A stretch of 64,000 nucleotides of DNA from an uncultured Oscillospiraceae bacterium (GTDB taxonomy: Bacteria > Bacillota > Clostridia > Oscillospirales > Oscillospiraceae), in NCBI GenBank assembly GCA_934636865.1, contig CAKUBI010000005.1, positions 1 to 64,000 of the forward strand. Direction: 5' to 3'. Numbering within the stretch: position 1 is the stretch's first letter; every line of letters begins with the position of its first letter. Shown here one piece after another: positions 50,227 to 57,886 of the stretch. The translations under genes were made by a program, and so were the position numbers. The notes under the pieces were generated by a model. It saw only the letters and a list, made by a program, of their open reading frames with translations, had not been told where the DNA came from and ran no database searches.

Positions 50227-50952
50227 ATGAGTGACACCCCTGCATATGTGAAAAATCTGAAAAAGGAATCTGTTGTGCAGAGTGTGATCAACTGCCTGAC
50301 AGATGCCATGCGAAACAAGGAGCTCAAGCCCGGCGACCGCATCCCGCCGGAGCCGGAGCTGGCCGCGTCCATGGGCGTTGCCCGCAGCTCGGTGCGCGAG
50401 GCGATCAAAATTTTGTCGTATCTCGGCGTGCTGGAAAGCAAGCGCTCGGAAGGGACCTTCGTCTGCAGCGGCTTTCAGGAGAGCATGATCGACCCGATGA
50501 TCTACGGCATCATCCTCAATCAGGACTCCTTCGATAACCTCATGGAGCTGCGCGAGATGGTGGAGTCCGGCATTATGCGCCTTGCCAGCCAGAAATACGA
50601 CGAGGAGGACGGCCGCGCGCTCGAAGCTATGCTCGAGCAGATGAAGGACATCGTCCACAACGGAGACGACAGGGTCAACCGCTTTTTCGAAGTGGACAAC
50701 CAGTTCCACGACCTGATCTCCAAGATGGGCAAGAACCCGCTGGCCGACAAGATCAGCCGCGTGGTGCGCACGCTGACGCACGCCATGCGCTACGAGACCG
50801 TTGCCACGATGATCAACACCGGCCGCGGCGACGAGCTGGTCGCCGCGCACAGCAAGCTTTTCGAAACGCTCCGGGTCCACGAATCGGAGGACGTGGAGGA
50901 GATCATCCGCGCCACCTATTTCAGCGATATCATTCAGGGCGCAGAGAAATAA
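50227..50952 (+). CDS. GntR-family regulator, FadR subfamily (FCD domain)
   Basis: The 241-residue repressor has a winged helix at residues ~16-75 (KPGDRIPPEPELAASMGVAR, then SSVREAIKILSYLGVLE) and an all-helical FCD ligand domain whose metal/ligand histidine and acidic residues lie in FFEVDNQFHDLISKM and ELVAAHSKLFE. FCD regulators respond to organic or sugar acids. It follows the TRAP, transketolase and reductase operons on the same strand and has its own terminator. A palindrome over its -10 box indicates autoregulation. It is the best candidate to bind the TTTGTNNGACAWA sites upstream, although its own palindrome differs from that motif. Confidence 0.93.
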   Translation: MSDTPAYVKNLKKESVVQSVINCLTDAMRNKELKPGDRIPPEPELAASMGVARSSVREAIKILSYLGVLESKRSEGTFVCSGFQESMIDPMIYGIILNQDSFDNLMELREMVESGIMRLASQKYDEEDGRALEAMLEQMKDIVHNGDDRVNRFFEVDNQFHDLISKMGKNPLADKISRVVRTLTHAMRYETVATMINTGRGDELVAAHSKLFETLRVHESEDVEEIIRATYFSDIIQGAEK

Positions 50953-50959
50953 AAAAACG

Positions 50960-51000
50960 CCGCCCGCGCTCCGAGAGCTTCGGAACGCGGGCGGTATTTT
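50960..51000. terminator. Bidirectional terminator between GntR and LOG genes
   Basis: CCGCCCGCG pairs with CGCGGGCGG, with an inner TCCGA/TCGGA stem, bordered by an A run and TATTTT. Confidence 0.9.
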
Positions 51001-51009
51001 CTGCCTTTT

Positions 51010-51543
51010 TCAGCGCGAGAGAATGGCGCGGATCTCGCCCAAGTCCTTTGCAAAATAGATGCCCTGCTGGCGCTCCGTGCTCGAAAGGCCCATGTCGATC
51101 ATGTGGGCAAGCAGGGCTTTGAGCCCTGCGTAATAGCCATTCAGATCGTAGAGGATGCACGGCGCGTCGAGCTGCTTTAAGGATACCTTCGACATGACCT
51201 CGGCGATCTCCTCGAGCGTGCCTGTGCCGCCGGGGAAAGCGATGAAGGCATCGCCCAGCTCGATCATCTTCGTCTTGCGCTCGGTCATGTCGTTTGTGAC
51301 GATCAGGCGGGTGATCGCGTCGTACTGAAACCCCTCGTCAATAAAAAACTGCGGCTCCACGCCGGTCACTTCGCCGCCCGCGCGCAGTACGCTCTCGGCG
51401 AGCGCGCCCATCAGGCCGTTTTTCGACCCGCCGTAGACGAGCGCGTGCCCACTCTCGCCGATCCACTGACCGAGCGCGCGGACCGCCGCTTCCAGCGCGG
51501 GGTCCTTCCCGCTGTTTGCCCCAAGGTATACGGTAATATTCAT
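51010..51543 (-). CDS. LOG-family protein (TIGR00730 Rossmann fold)
   Basis: The 177-residue protein has the LOG signature PGGTGTLEEIAEV and the upstream SKNGLMG loop. Characterised members are nucleoside 5'-monophosphate phosphoribohydrolases (cytokinin-activating LOG or PpnN-like), removing ribose phosphate from nucleotides; the natural role in Firmicutes is unclear. I use the ATG at 51543, 9 nt after AAGGAG; the frame upstream to 51639 lacks a start signal and family similarity. It is convergent with the GntR gene and not part of that cluster. Confidence 0.88.
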   Translation of the reverse strand: MNITVYLGANSGKDPALEAAVRALGQWIGESGHALVYGGSKNGLMGALAESVLRAGGEVTGVEPQFFIDEGFQYDAITRLIVTNDMTERKTKMIELGDAFIAFPGGTGTLEEIAEVMSKVSLKQLDAPCILYDLNGYYAGLKALLAHMIDMGLSSTERQQGIYFAKDLGEIRAILSR

Positions 51544-51898
51544 CGCTCCATGCTCCTTTTCTTGATGGCATCCATTATACCAGCCCCGGCGCGCGAGAGC
51601 AAGAGGGGAGGGACGCACAGGGCCTGTGATTTTCTGCAATAAGCGGGAGGCCCCGCGTCAGAGCCGCCGCGTGGACTTCCATATACAGGCAGCAATGGAA
51701 AAACATGCACTTTGTTCACAGACTGTTTACCGATTCTTCAGGACTGCTTCACGATTCCCGGGTATGATTTCTACATCGCTTAAAACAAGAGCGAAACCGA
51801 ACAAATTCTGGGGCAGCTGCCCGCCCTGCATGAATGCGGAAGCGGCAGACTACATACAGCGCCGCGCCGCGGCGTTTTGAATAGAGACTCCTTTGATG

Positions 51899-51935
51899 GA
51901 GGGTCCGCGCACCGGAGCTCGGCGCGCGGACCCTC
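51899..51935. terminator. GC-rich hairpin in a 515-nt gene-free stretch
   Basis: GAGGGTCCGCGC and GCGCGGACCCTC form a 12-bp stem with an inner CCGAGCTCCGG-type palindrome. No clear T run. The remaining sequence from 51544 to 52058 shows no convincing gene; short ORFs there lack ribosome sites and family features. Confidence 0.5.
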
Positions 51936-51965
51936 TGTGCTGCGCGGCGGCATAATTTTCCCCTC

Positions 51966-51995
51966 TTGCTTTTGTCATAGCAGATATGATAAAAT
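51966..51995 (+). promoter_or_regulatory. Promoter of EamA permease
   Basis: TTGCTT (51966-51971) is 18 bp from TAAAAT (51990-51995), about 65 nt before the start codon. Confidence 0.5.
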
Positions 51996-52058
51996 GTACT
52001 ATAAGGTAACGGGCGCTTTTGAGCGTCCGTTCTTTTGAGATGAGAGGGGAAGAGTACG

Positions 52059-52946
52059 ATGAATCGTGAACAGAAGGCAGATATGATGCTGCTGCTTGCC
52101 ACGGCGCTGTGGGGCATCTCCACCTGCCTGATAGCGGTCTGCCTTGAGGAGCTCCAGCCGCTGACGCTCAACGCGTTCCGCTTTGTGACGGGCTTTGCCG
52201 TGCTGGGCGTGATCTTTTTTAAAAGCCTGCGCCATGTCAGCAGGGCAACGCTCAAATACAGCGTCCTTGTGGGGCTGTCGCTTGTGGTGGTCTATGCAAG
52301 CGCGACCTACGGCGTGATGTACACGTCGGTCTCCAACGCAAGCTTTATCGGCGCGCTGACGGTTTTGTTCACACCGCTGTTTGAATTTGTGCTGTTCCGC
52401 AAAAAGCCGGGGAAGAAGTTCAGCTTTGCGCTGGTGCTTTGCCTGATCGGCATCGCGCTGCTCACGCTGAACGAAACGCTCAAGCCCGCGCTGGGCGATA
52501 TCATCTGCCTGCTGGTGCCGACGTTTTACGCCGTGGACCTCATGCTGACGGAAAAGGCCGTGGCCGATCCGGAGGTCGATCCGTTGGCGCTCGGCATCTG
52601 CGACCTTGCGGTCGTGGGCGCCGTGATGCTGGTGCTGTCGTTTATTGTGGAGACACCGGCGCTGCCGCACTCGCCGAAGGTGTGGGCTGCGGCGCTGTTC
52701 CTCGGTATTTTCTGCTCGGGCGTGTGCCTGGTGCTGCAGAGCGTGTATCAGAAGGACACCACGGCGAGCCGCGCGGGCCTGATCTTCACGCTCGAGCCGG
52801 TCTTTTCGGCGGTGTTTGCTTTTTTCCTGCTCGGCGAGCGTCTGGGTCTCAAGGGCTACATCGGCGCGGCGCTGATGCTCGCGAGCCTTTTCGTGATGGA
52901 ACTCGACATCCCGTTTTTCGATAAAGACGGAGAAAAAGAGGAGTAA
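52059..52946 (+). CDS. EamA-family (DMT superfamily) permease
   Basis: The 295-residue protein has ten predicted helices in two EamA repeats (first with LLLATALWGISTCLIAVCLE, second with LGDIICLLVPTFYAVDLMLT). Such permeases export or import small metabolites; the C-terminal EPVFSAVFAFFLLGERLG motif is typical. GAGAGGGGAAGAG precedes the ATG. A frameshifted micro-membrane gene with its own good ribosome site follows after 4 nt, then an MGMT-like gene, so the three may form one transcript. The substrate is unknown. Confidence 0.92.
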   Translation: MNREQKADMMLLLATALWGISTCLIAVCLEELQPLTLNAFRFVTGFAVLGVIFFKSLRHVSRATLKYSVLVGLSLVVVYASATYGVMYTSVSNASFIGALTVLFTPLFEFVLFRKKPGKKFSFALVLCLIGIALLTLNETLKPALGDIICLLVPTFYAVDLMLTEKAVADPEVDPLALGICDLAVVGAVMLVLSFIVETPALPHSPKVWAAALFLGIFCSGVCLVLQSVYQKDTTASRAGLIFTLEPVFSAVFAFFLLGERLGLKGYIGAALMLASLFVMELDIPFFDKDGEKEE

Positions 52947-52950
52947 AAAC

Positions 52951-53059
52951 ATGACTGCCACGTTTGGCTGCGGCCCTTGCCATGCTTGTGGGCGGACTGG
53001 CCTTTGCGTGGTGGTATAAACATAGACAGAAAAGGCGGGAGAAAGATGACGACCTTTGA
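52951..53059 (+). pseudogene. Frameshifted small membrane protein (~35 residues)
   Basis: A strong ribosome site (GAGGAG, 7 nt before ATG) leads to MTATFGCGPCHAC... ending after 22 codons. Removing one T at 52963-52965 (CGTTTGGC) gives a convincing micro-membrane protein: MTATLAAALAMLVGG then LAFAWWYKHRQKRREKDDDL, one helix followed by a basic tail, with its TGA overlapping the start of the MGMT gene as in translational coupling. So either a one-base insertion has broken the gene or there is a sequencing error. Function unknown. Confidence 0.55.
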
Positions 53060-53372
53060 CAAAGTGTACGCGGCGGTGAAGCTCATCCCGCGCGGCAGCG
53101 TCGCGACCTACGGTCAGGTCGCCGCGGCGGTGGGGAACGCGCGCCTTGCCCGCGTCGTGGGCTATGCGCTGCATGTGAACCCCGAGCCGGGCGTCATCCC
53201 GTGCCACCGCGTCGTCAAGCGAGACGGGGAGGTTTCGAGCGCGTTCGCCTTCGGCGGTGCGAACCGGCAGGTCGAGCTGTTAAAGGCCGAGGGCGTGGGC
53301 TTTCTCGATGAGTGTCATGTCGATATGAAAAACTACCGCGTGCGCGCCCTGCCGCTCGTATTGGAAGAGTAA
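53046..53372 (+). CDS. MGMT-family protein (alkyltransferase-like)
   Basis: The 108-residue protein is the DNA-binding/methyl-acceptor domain of O6-methylguanine-DNA methyltransferase, with the winged helix (GSVATYGQVAAAVG), the arginine finger region ARVVGYALHVNP and the acceptor motif IPCHRVV. The acceptor Cys is kept, unlike ATL proteins that have Trp there, but the N-terminal domain of full-length Ogt is missing. It may repair alkyl lesions directly or only flag them. The ATG at 53046 follows GGGAG and overlaps the micro-membrane gene; the frame's earlier ATG at 52977 lies inside that gene. Confidence 0.88.
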   Translation: MTTFDKVYAAVKLIPRGSVATYGQVAAAVGNARLARVVGYALHVNPEPGVIPCHRVVKRDGEVSSAFAFGGANRQVELLKAEGVGFLDECHVDMKNYRVRALPLVLEE

Positions 53373-53373
53373 A

Positions 53374-53401
53374 AAGCGTCCCGCCATCAGGCGGGACGCT
53401 T
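53374..53401. terminator. Bidirectional terminator
   Basis: AAGCGTCCCGCC and GGCGGGACGCTT form a 12-bp stem around ATCA, with A and T runs on either side, between the convergent MGMT and DUF554 genes. Confidence 0.9.
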
Positions 53402-53411
53402 CTTTATTTGC

Positions 53412-54098
53412 TTACAAAAACCGGCACAGCAAGATCGGCAGGAAGACGGCGGGGATGTAGTTCATCACCTTGAGCTTTGTCAGCCCCAGCATGTTGAGCG
53501 ACAGGCCGAGGATCAGGATCGAGCCGACGCATTTCATCTCGAGGATGACGGCCTCGGTGAGATATGGCGCGAGGAATGACGCGCCCAGCGCGATAGCGCC
53601 CTGATAAAGAAAAATGGGAACGGCCGAAAGAGCAACGCCGATACCGAGCGTTGAGGCGTAGACCACGGAAATGATGCCGTCGAGCAGCGCTTTGGCGTAG
53701 AGCGTCGAATGGTCGCCGGTCAGGCCGGAGTCGAGCGCGCCCATGATGGCCATCGCGCCCACGCAGAAAAGAAGCGAGGCTGTGACAAAGCCGTCGGAGA
53801 GCGATGCTTTTGCGCCCTTGCCGCCAAACCTGCGCTCGACCCAGTCACCGAGCTGATGCATGTGCTCATCCAGCTGCAAAAGCTCGCCGAGAATCGCGCC
53901 GATCGCGATCGAGAGGATGGCGACAAGCGTGTTTTCGCCCGCGAGCATGCCGTCTACGCCGATATAGAGCACGCACAGTGCCGCGCCCTTTTCCATGGCG
54001 CTGCTGAAGCGCTCCGGAATGAAGCGGCCGAGGAGAATACCGGCTAAGCTGCCGGCGACGATGGCGGCGGAGTTGACGATCGTACCGGTCAGGATCAT
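53412..54098 (-). CDS. DUF554 membrane protein (YqgA/YdfK-like)
   Basis: The 228-residue protein has about seven helices; N-terminal GTIVNSAAIVAGSLAGILLG and the conserved YAKALLDGIISVVYASTLGIG block identify DUF554. The family is annotated as a possible transport protein without proven substrate. Its ATG overlaps the stop of the upstream TcdA-like remnant (ATGA), a trace of an operon in which the intact tcdA gene was once co-translated. GGAGGGAGG lies upstream. It is convergent with the MGMT gene. Confidence 0.92.
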   Translation of the reverse strand: MILTGTIVNSAAIVAGSLAGILLGRFIPERFSSAMEKGAALCVLYIGVDGMLAGENTLVAILSIAIGAILGELLQLDEHMHQLGDWVERRFGGKGAKASLSDGFVTASLLFCVGAMAIMGALDSGLTGDHSTLYAKALLDGIISVVYASTLGIGVALSAVPIFLYQGAIALGASFLAPYLTEAVILEMKCVGSILILGLSLNMLGLTKLKVMNYIPAVFLPILLCRFL

Positions 54099-54274
54099 GC
54101 GTTGCTGCCTCCCTCCGGATAGCTTGCGAGCGTCAGGATGACGTCGCCCGTCATCATCAGCCCCGCACAGCCGGAGGCCCAGACAGGGCTTGACGGAACG
54201 CTGCGGCGGCGCGCGAGCCGCGCCATCGCCTCATCGTCGAGGAGCATCTGCATGCGTAAAAACTGGTTGTCCAT
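54095..54274 (-). pseudogene. TcdA-like remnant with large internal deletion
   Basis: This 59-codon frame starts MDNQFLRMQMLLDDEAMARL, which matches the very N-terminus of tRNA threonylcarbamoyladenosine dehydratase (TcdA/CsdL: DQFLRTELLLG...AMxxLA). It then jumps after RRRS to VPSSPVWASGCAGLMMTGDV, which matches the C-terminal membrane-like tail of the same family. The ~180-residue catalytic E1-like core with its ATP loop and Cys is gone, apparently by an in-frame internal deletion. The stop overlaps the DUF554 start. It cannot act as a dehydratase. Confidence 0.6.
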
Positions 54275-54307
54275 AAAAAGGCCCTCGGAATCGGAAAGAA
54301 TGGAAAG

Positions 54308-54339
54308 AAAAGCTGCCGGTCATCGACCGGCAGCTTTTT
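54308..54339 (-). terminator. Terminator of PPIase gene
   Basis: AAAGCTGCCGGT and ACCGGCAGCTTT form a 12-bp stem around CATCG with a T run on the minus strand. Confidence 0.9.
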
Positions 54340-54355
54340 GACTGCGGGAAAGGGA

Positions 54356-55798
54356 TCAGCCGACGTACTTCATGCCGTCGAGCTGCTCGGCCTCCACACC
54401 GTCGGTAATGGAGGAGTACCAGTCACTGTAGGCGTTGCTCTTGAGGGAGCTCTCCGCCTGGTCGTACCAGTAGGGGTTCTCGCTCGCGCCGACAAAGTAC
54501 ATCACGTGGTAGCCGTAGCTGGTCTGCACGATGCCGGTATCGCCCGCCTGACGGGAGGGATCGAAGCACCAATCCTCGAACTCGCTGACCATCTGGCCCT
54601 TGTAGATGTTGCTGTACAGGCCGCCGGAGGAAGCGTTGGAGTCGGTGGAGTTGGCGACGGCAAGAGCGGAGAAGGCGTCCTCGGTCTGCTCGCCGTCCAG
54701 ATACTGCTGGAGAATGTCGTTGGCCTTGTCCTCATCGGAGACGAGAATGTGGCGCACGGACACGGTGTGGTAGTCGTTGCGGCTGCGGGAGTGGAAGAGC
54801 ACGGCATAGTAGCCGGTCTCGCCATAGGCGGCGACGGTGGTGTCGCCCTCCTGACGGGCGTCGTCAAAGGCCCAGGTCAGCATGTCGGACGAGCCGTTCG
54901 TTGCGTAGGCGACGTGGTTGTAGGTGCCCTCCATGTCCTCGCCGATAGCGTCGAAGGCCTCGCCCTGCGCGTAGCGGGAAAGGGCGGTCTCGGCGTTCTG
55001 CTTGGCCTGCTCCATGGCGGCGGCCTTTTCCTCGTCCGTCGCGTCGTCAGCGCTGCTGGCAGTGAAGAGGATGTACTCGATGTCCGCGCTCTGGTAGGTC
55101 TTGGGGGCGGCGTCGTAGGCAGCCTGGACCTCGTCGGCGCTGTATTCGAGGGAGTTGGCGTAGTCGGCGGAGTAGGCCTGCGCCAGCGCGGTCAGGCGCA
55201 CGTTGCGGTCAAAGACGCTCTTGTTGACAAGCGGGCCGCACACGGCCTTGATGTACTGGCCGCGGGTGTAGCCGGCAGCAGCGGCGTAGGTGTCGAGATC
55301 GCTGTAGGTCTGCTGCACGGATTCCTCCACAGCCTCGCTGCCGTCAAAGCCCTCTTCCGCAGCCTTCTGCGCGAGCAGGGAATAGGAGGTCAGGCTGCTG
55401 ATGGCCTGATCGCGGAAGTAGTCGTACCAGGTGCCGCCGTCCGTGACGGGGCAGTCCTGCTCCTTGAGCGACTTGGAGGTGTCCAGGCCGTACAGGCTCA
55501 GGTAGGAGGAATACTGGGAGACGAAGCTGTTGTATGCGGTGTAGAAATAATAGTCCACGTCGGCGGCGGTGTAGGTCTCGTTTCCGATGGTGACGGCCTT
55601 GGCACTGCGCTCGATCACCTTGGAGTTCGCCACGATGACGACGGCGGCGACCAGAACGAAGGCGACGGCGATGACCGTGTACATGACGTTGCTGCGGTGG
55701 GCCTTGGCCTTTTCCTCGCGCTCGCGCTGCGTGCGGGCGTCAACAAAACCGGTGGATTCCAGCTCCTTGCGGGCCAGCTTTTTCTTGGATGCACTCAT
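54356..55798 (-). CDS. Membrane-anchored peptidyl-prolyl isomerase (parvulin/PrsA-SurA-like foldase)
   Basis: The 480-residue extracytoplasmic foldase has a basic cytosolic N-terminus, one membrane helix (about residues 38-60, NVMYTVIAVAFVLVAAVVIV), a helical SurA_N-like chaperone region and parvulin-type rotamase segments (VSVRHILVSDEDKANDILQQ, then GGLYSNIYKGQMVSEFEDW and a TSYGYHVMYFVG end). The ATG at 55798 is ~12 nt after GAGAGGA; the TTG at 55819 lacks a ribosome site. Unlike classic PrsA it has an uncleaved anchor and no lipobox. It likely helps fold exported proteins such as the SLH enzymes. It has its own consensus promoter. Confidence 0.9.
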   Translation of the reverse strand: MSASKKKLARKELESTGFVDARTQREREEKAKAHRSNVMYTVIAVAFVLVAAVVIVANSKVIERSAKAVTIGNETYTAADVDYYFYTAYNSFVSQYSSYLSLYGLDTSKSLKEQDCPVTDGGTWYDYFRDQAISSLTSYSLLAQKAAEEGFDGSEAVEESVQQTYSDLDTYAAAAGYTRGQYIKAVCGPLVNKSVFDRNVRLTALAQAYSADYANSLEYSADEVQAAYDAAPKTYQSADIEYILFTASSADDATDEEKAAAMEQAKQNAETALSRYAQGEAFDAIGEDMEGTYNHVAYATNGSSDMLTWAFDDARQEGDTTVAAYGETGYYAVLFHSRSRNDYHTVSVRHILVSDEDKANDILQQYLDGEQTEDAFSALAVANSTDSNASSGGLYSNIYKGQMVSEFEDWCFDPSRQAGDTGIVQTSYGYHVMYFVGASENPYWYDQAESSLKSNAYSDWYSSITDGVEAEQLDGMKYVG

Positions 55799-55850
55799 TT
55801 GTTTGTTCAGTCCTCTCAATTAGTGGGGTAATGCGTGGGAAATCTCGCTT

Positions 55851-55879
55851 ATTATAACGAAAAGCTCACGAAATTGCAA
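55851..55879 (-). promoter_or_regulatory. Promoter of PPIase gene
   Basis: On the minus strand TTGCAA (55874-55879) is 17 bp from a perfect TATAAT (55851-55856). Confidence 0.8.
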
Positions 55880-55906
55880 TGACAAAATTGTGAAGCTTTC
55901 TCGTTT

Positions 55907-56551
55907 TTACTTTGTACCGAAGATGCGGTCGCCGGCGTCGCCGAGACCGGGGACGATGTAGCCGTGCTCGTTGAGGTGATCATCGAGCGCGCCGGCGTAG
56001 ATGTTCACGTCGGGGAACTTCTTCTGAACGGCCTTGATGCCCTCAGGCGCGGCGACGAGGACCATGAGCGTGATGTGCTTGCAGCCGCGCTTGACCATCT
56101 CGCCGATGGCCTCGCAGGCGGAGCCGCCGGTGGCGAGCATCGGATCGACGATCATCACGTCGCGCTCGGCAACGTCCTTGGGCATCTTGCAGAAGTAGGG
56201 GTGCGGCTCGAGCGTCTCCTCGTCGCGGTACATGCCGATGTGGCCCACGCGGGCGGAGGGCACCATGCGCAGCACACCGTCAACAAGGCCGAGACCCGCG
56301 CGCAGAATGGGGACGACAACGAACTTCTTGCCCGCGAGCGTGGGGGCGTCCATCTCGCAGATGGGGGTCTTGATGTGCTTGGTGGTCAGCGGGAGGTCGC
56401 GCGTGGCCTCGTAGGTGATGAGCATGCCAATTTCGGACACGAGCTCGCGGAAATCCTTGACGCTGGTGTTCTCATCGCGCATGATGGTCAGCTTGTGGGC
56501 GACGAGGGGGTGGTTCATGATGTGTACTTTCTCGTTGAATTTGGCTTCCAT
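55907..56551 (-). CDS. upp: Uracil phosphoribosyltransferase
   Basis: The 214-residue salvage enzyme makes UMP from uracil and PRPP. The PRPP loop [18 protein letters not shown] and the C-terminal uracil-binding block [17 protein letters not shown] are intact, and the length is that of the family (~209). The ATG follows GGAGGTCT. It lies 42 nt downstream of tsaB; a TATAAT-like -10 in that gap (56567-56572) may give a separate start, but no good -35 is seen. Call is certain. Confidence 0.98.
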   Translation of the reverse strand: MEAKFNEKVHIMNHPLVAHKLTIMRDENTSVKDFRELVSEIGMLITYEATRDLPLTTKHIKTPICEMDAPTLAGKKFVVVPILRAGLGLVDGVLRMVPSARVGHIGMYRDEETLEPHPYFCKMPKDVAERDVMIVDPMLATGGSACEAIGEMVKRGCKHITLMVLVAAPEGIKAVQKKFPDVNIYAGALDDHLNEHGYIVPGLGDAGDRIFGTK

Positions 56552-56593
56552 TGCATAGACCTCCGAAAAATTATATTTAAAATTTGTATTTGC

Positions 56594-57295
56594 TTACCGG
56601 TTCAGTTTGGCGTCTCTCAGGCGCTCGGCCTGCGCGGGACGAAGATACACGGGCAGAAGCGCCTGCGCGCTCACGGCTTCGCCGCGCGCATAGGCGCGCC
56701 CGGCCGCAAGGCCGACGCCGACGGCATTCTGGTATAAAAGCGCCGCGGGCGCGAGCGAGCAGGGAACGCCGTGCTCTGCGAGGTAACGCCGGCACAGCGC
56801 GCCGCCGTCGCCAAGCACCGTGATGCGGCGCGCTTCGCCCGCAAGCTCGCTTGCGAGTTCCTCGAGTGCGATCGCGCGGTCGGCGCAAAGGCGCGTGAGC
56901 GCGCCGTCCTTCGCTTCAAAAACGGCGTTATAGACCTGGCTGCGGCGCGCGTCCATCGCGCCGACGATCAGCCCGTCGATATGGGAGACGTTTTCGGCCA
57001 TGGCCTCGAGCGTTGAAACGCCGACGCACGGCTTGTCTGCCGCCCAGGCAAGGCCTTTGACCGCCGCGATGCCGATGCGAAGGCCCGTAAAAGAGCCCGG
57101 TCCCGCCGCGATGGCGACGGCGTTGATGGTGTCAAGCGTCAGCTCCGCGTTTTTGAGCATCGCGTCCACCATGGGAAGGAGCGTGCGGCTGTGCGTCAGC
57201 CCTGTGCACTGGTAGGCGGAGGCGAGCGGCGCGCCGTTTTCCACCACCGCGCAGGAAACGCTTTTGGCGGACGTTTCCAGAGCGAGAATTTTCAT
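56594..57295 (-). CDS. tsaB: tRNA threonylcarbamoyladenosine biosynthesis protein TsaB
   Basis: The 233-residue ASKHA-fold protein partners TsaD and TsaE in making t6A37 in tRNAs decoding ANN codons. It starts MKILALETSAKSVSCAVVEN and keeps AIAAGPGSFTGLRIGIAAVK, the family hallmark. The ATG overlaps the tsaE stop (ATGA), and GGGAGG lies 9 nt upstream; the longer frame is shadow of tsaE. TsaD and RimI are not adjacent here. Call is firm. Confidence 0.96.
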   Translation of the reverse strand: MKILALETSAKSVSCAVVENGAPLASAYQCTGLTHSRTLLPMVDAMLKNAELTLDTINAVAIAAGPGSFTGLRIGIAAVKGLAWAADKPCVGVSTLEAMAENVSHIDGLIVGAMDARRSQVYNAVFEAKDGALTRLCADRAIALEELASELAGEARRITVLGDGGALCRRYLAEHGVPCSLAPAALLYQNAVGVGLAAGRAYARGEAVSAQALLPVYLRPAQAERLRDAKLNR

Positions 57296-57720
57296 GCGAA
57301 TCGACCTCCCGTGACCGTGATGACGCGCGAATCCTCGCCCTGCGCGCCGCGCGCGATATCGACAAAGACCGTGCCCTCGGGCAGCGCGTCGGATACGCGC
57401 TCGCTCCACTCCACGGCGCACACGCCGCCGCGGGCAAGGTAATCGTCCCAGCCGATGTCAAAGAGCTCCTCCGACGAGCCGAGACGGTACATATCAAAGT
57501 GGAAGAGGGGCGTTTTCCCCTCGTACTCGTTCACGATGGTGAACGTGGGGCTCGTGACGCGGCCGCGGCAGCCGAGCCCGCGTGCAAGACCGCGCGTAAA
57601 GGCCGTTTTGCCCATGCCGAGCGAGCCTGTATAGGCCAGCACGTCGCCGGGGCGAAGCTTACCGGCGAGCATTTCGCCGAAATGCTCCGTCTCCTCCGCG
57701 CTGTGTGACAAAAACTGCAT
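57292..57720 (-). CDS. tsaE: tRNA threonylcarbamoyladenosine biosynthesis ATPase TsaE
   Basis: The 142-residue P-loop ATPase has the Walker A motif GSLGMGKTAFTRGLA, the SPTFTIVNEYEG segment and the FHFDMYRLGS block that define TsaE. Its ATPase cycle powers the TsaBD complex. The start ATG at 57720 is 7 nt after GGAGG; the longer frame to 57999 runs antisense into the ftsW-like gene and is rejected. First gene of the tsaE-tsaB(-upp) transcript. Confidence 0.96.
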   Translation of the reverse strand: MQFLSHSAEETEHFGEMLAGKLRPGDVLAYTGSLGMGKTAFTRGLARGLGCRGRVTSPTFTIVNEYEGKTPLFHFDMYRLGSSEELFDIGWDDYLARGGVCAVEWSERVSDALPEGTVFVDIARGAQGEDSRVITVTGGRFA

Positions 57721-57761
57721 GGCTTCGCCTCCTGATCCCATTCTAACCCATATTACCAAAC

Positions 57762-57790
57762 AGTATAGCACAGCGCGCCCGGCTTTACAA
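57762..57790 (-). promoter_or_regulatory. Promoter of tsaE-tsaB operon
   Basis: On the minus strand TTGTAA (57785-57790) is 17 bp from TATACT (57762-57767). Confidence 0.75.
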
Positions 57791-57822
57791 TTCCTTTTCC
57801 GCGGATTTCCGGCAAAAGTGCG

Positions 57823-57851
57823 TTTACAGGCGCATGAAATTGTGCTACAAT
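57823..57851 (+). promoter_or_regulatory. Promoter of FtsW/RodA gene
   Basis: TTTACA (57823-57828) is 17 bp from TACAAT (57846-57851), divergent to the tsaE promoter. Confidence 0.75.
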
Positions 57852-57886
57852 ACATCGAAAACTTTGTGCGAAAGGAGCGTGACGCG

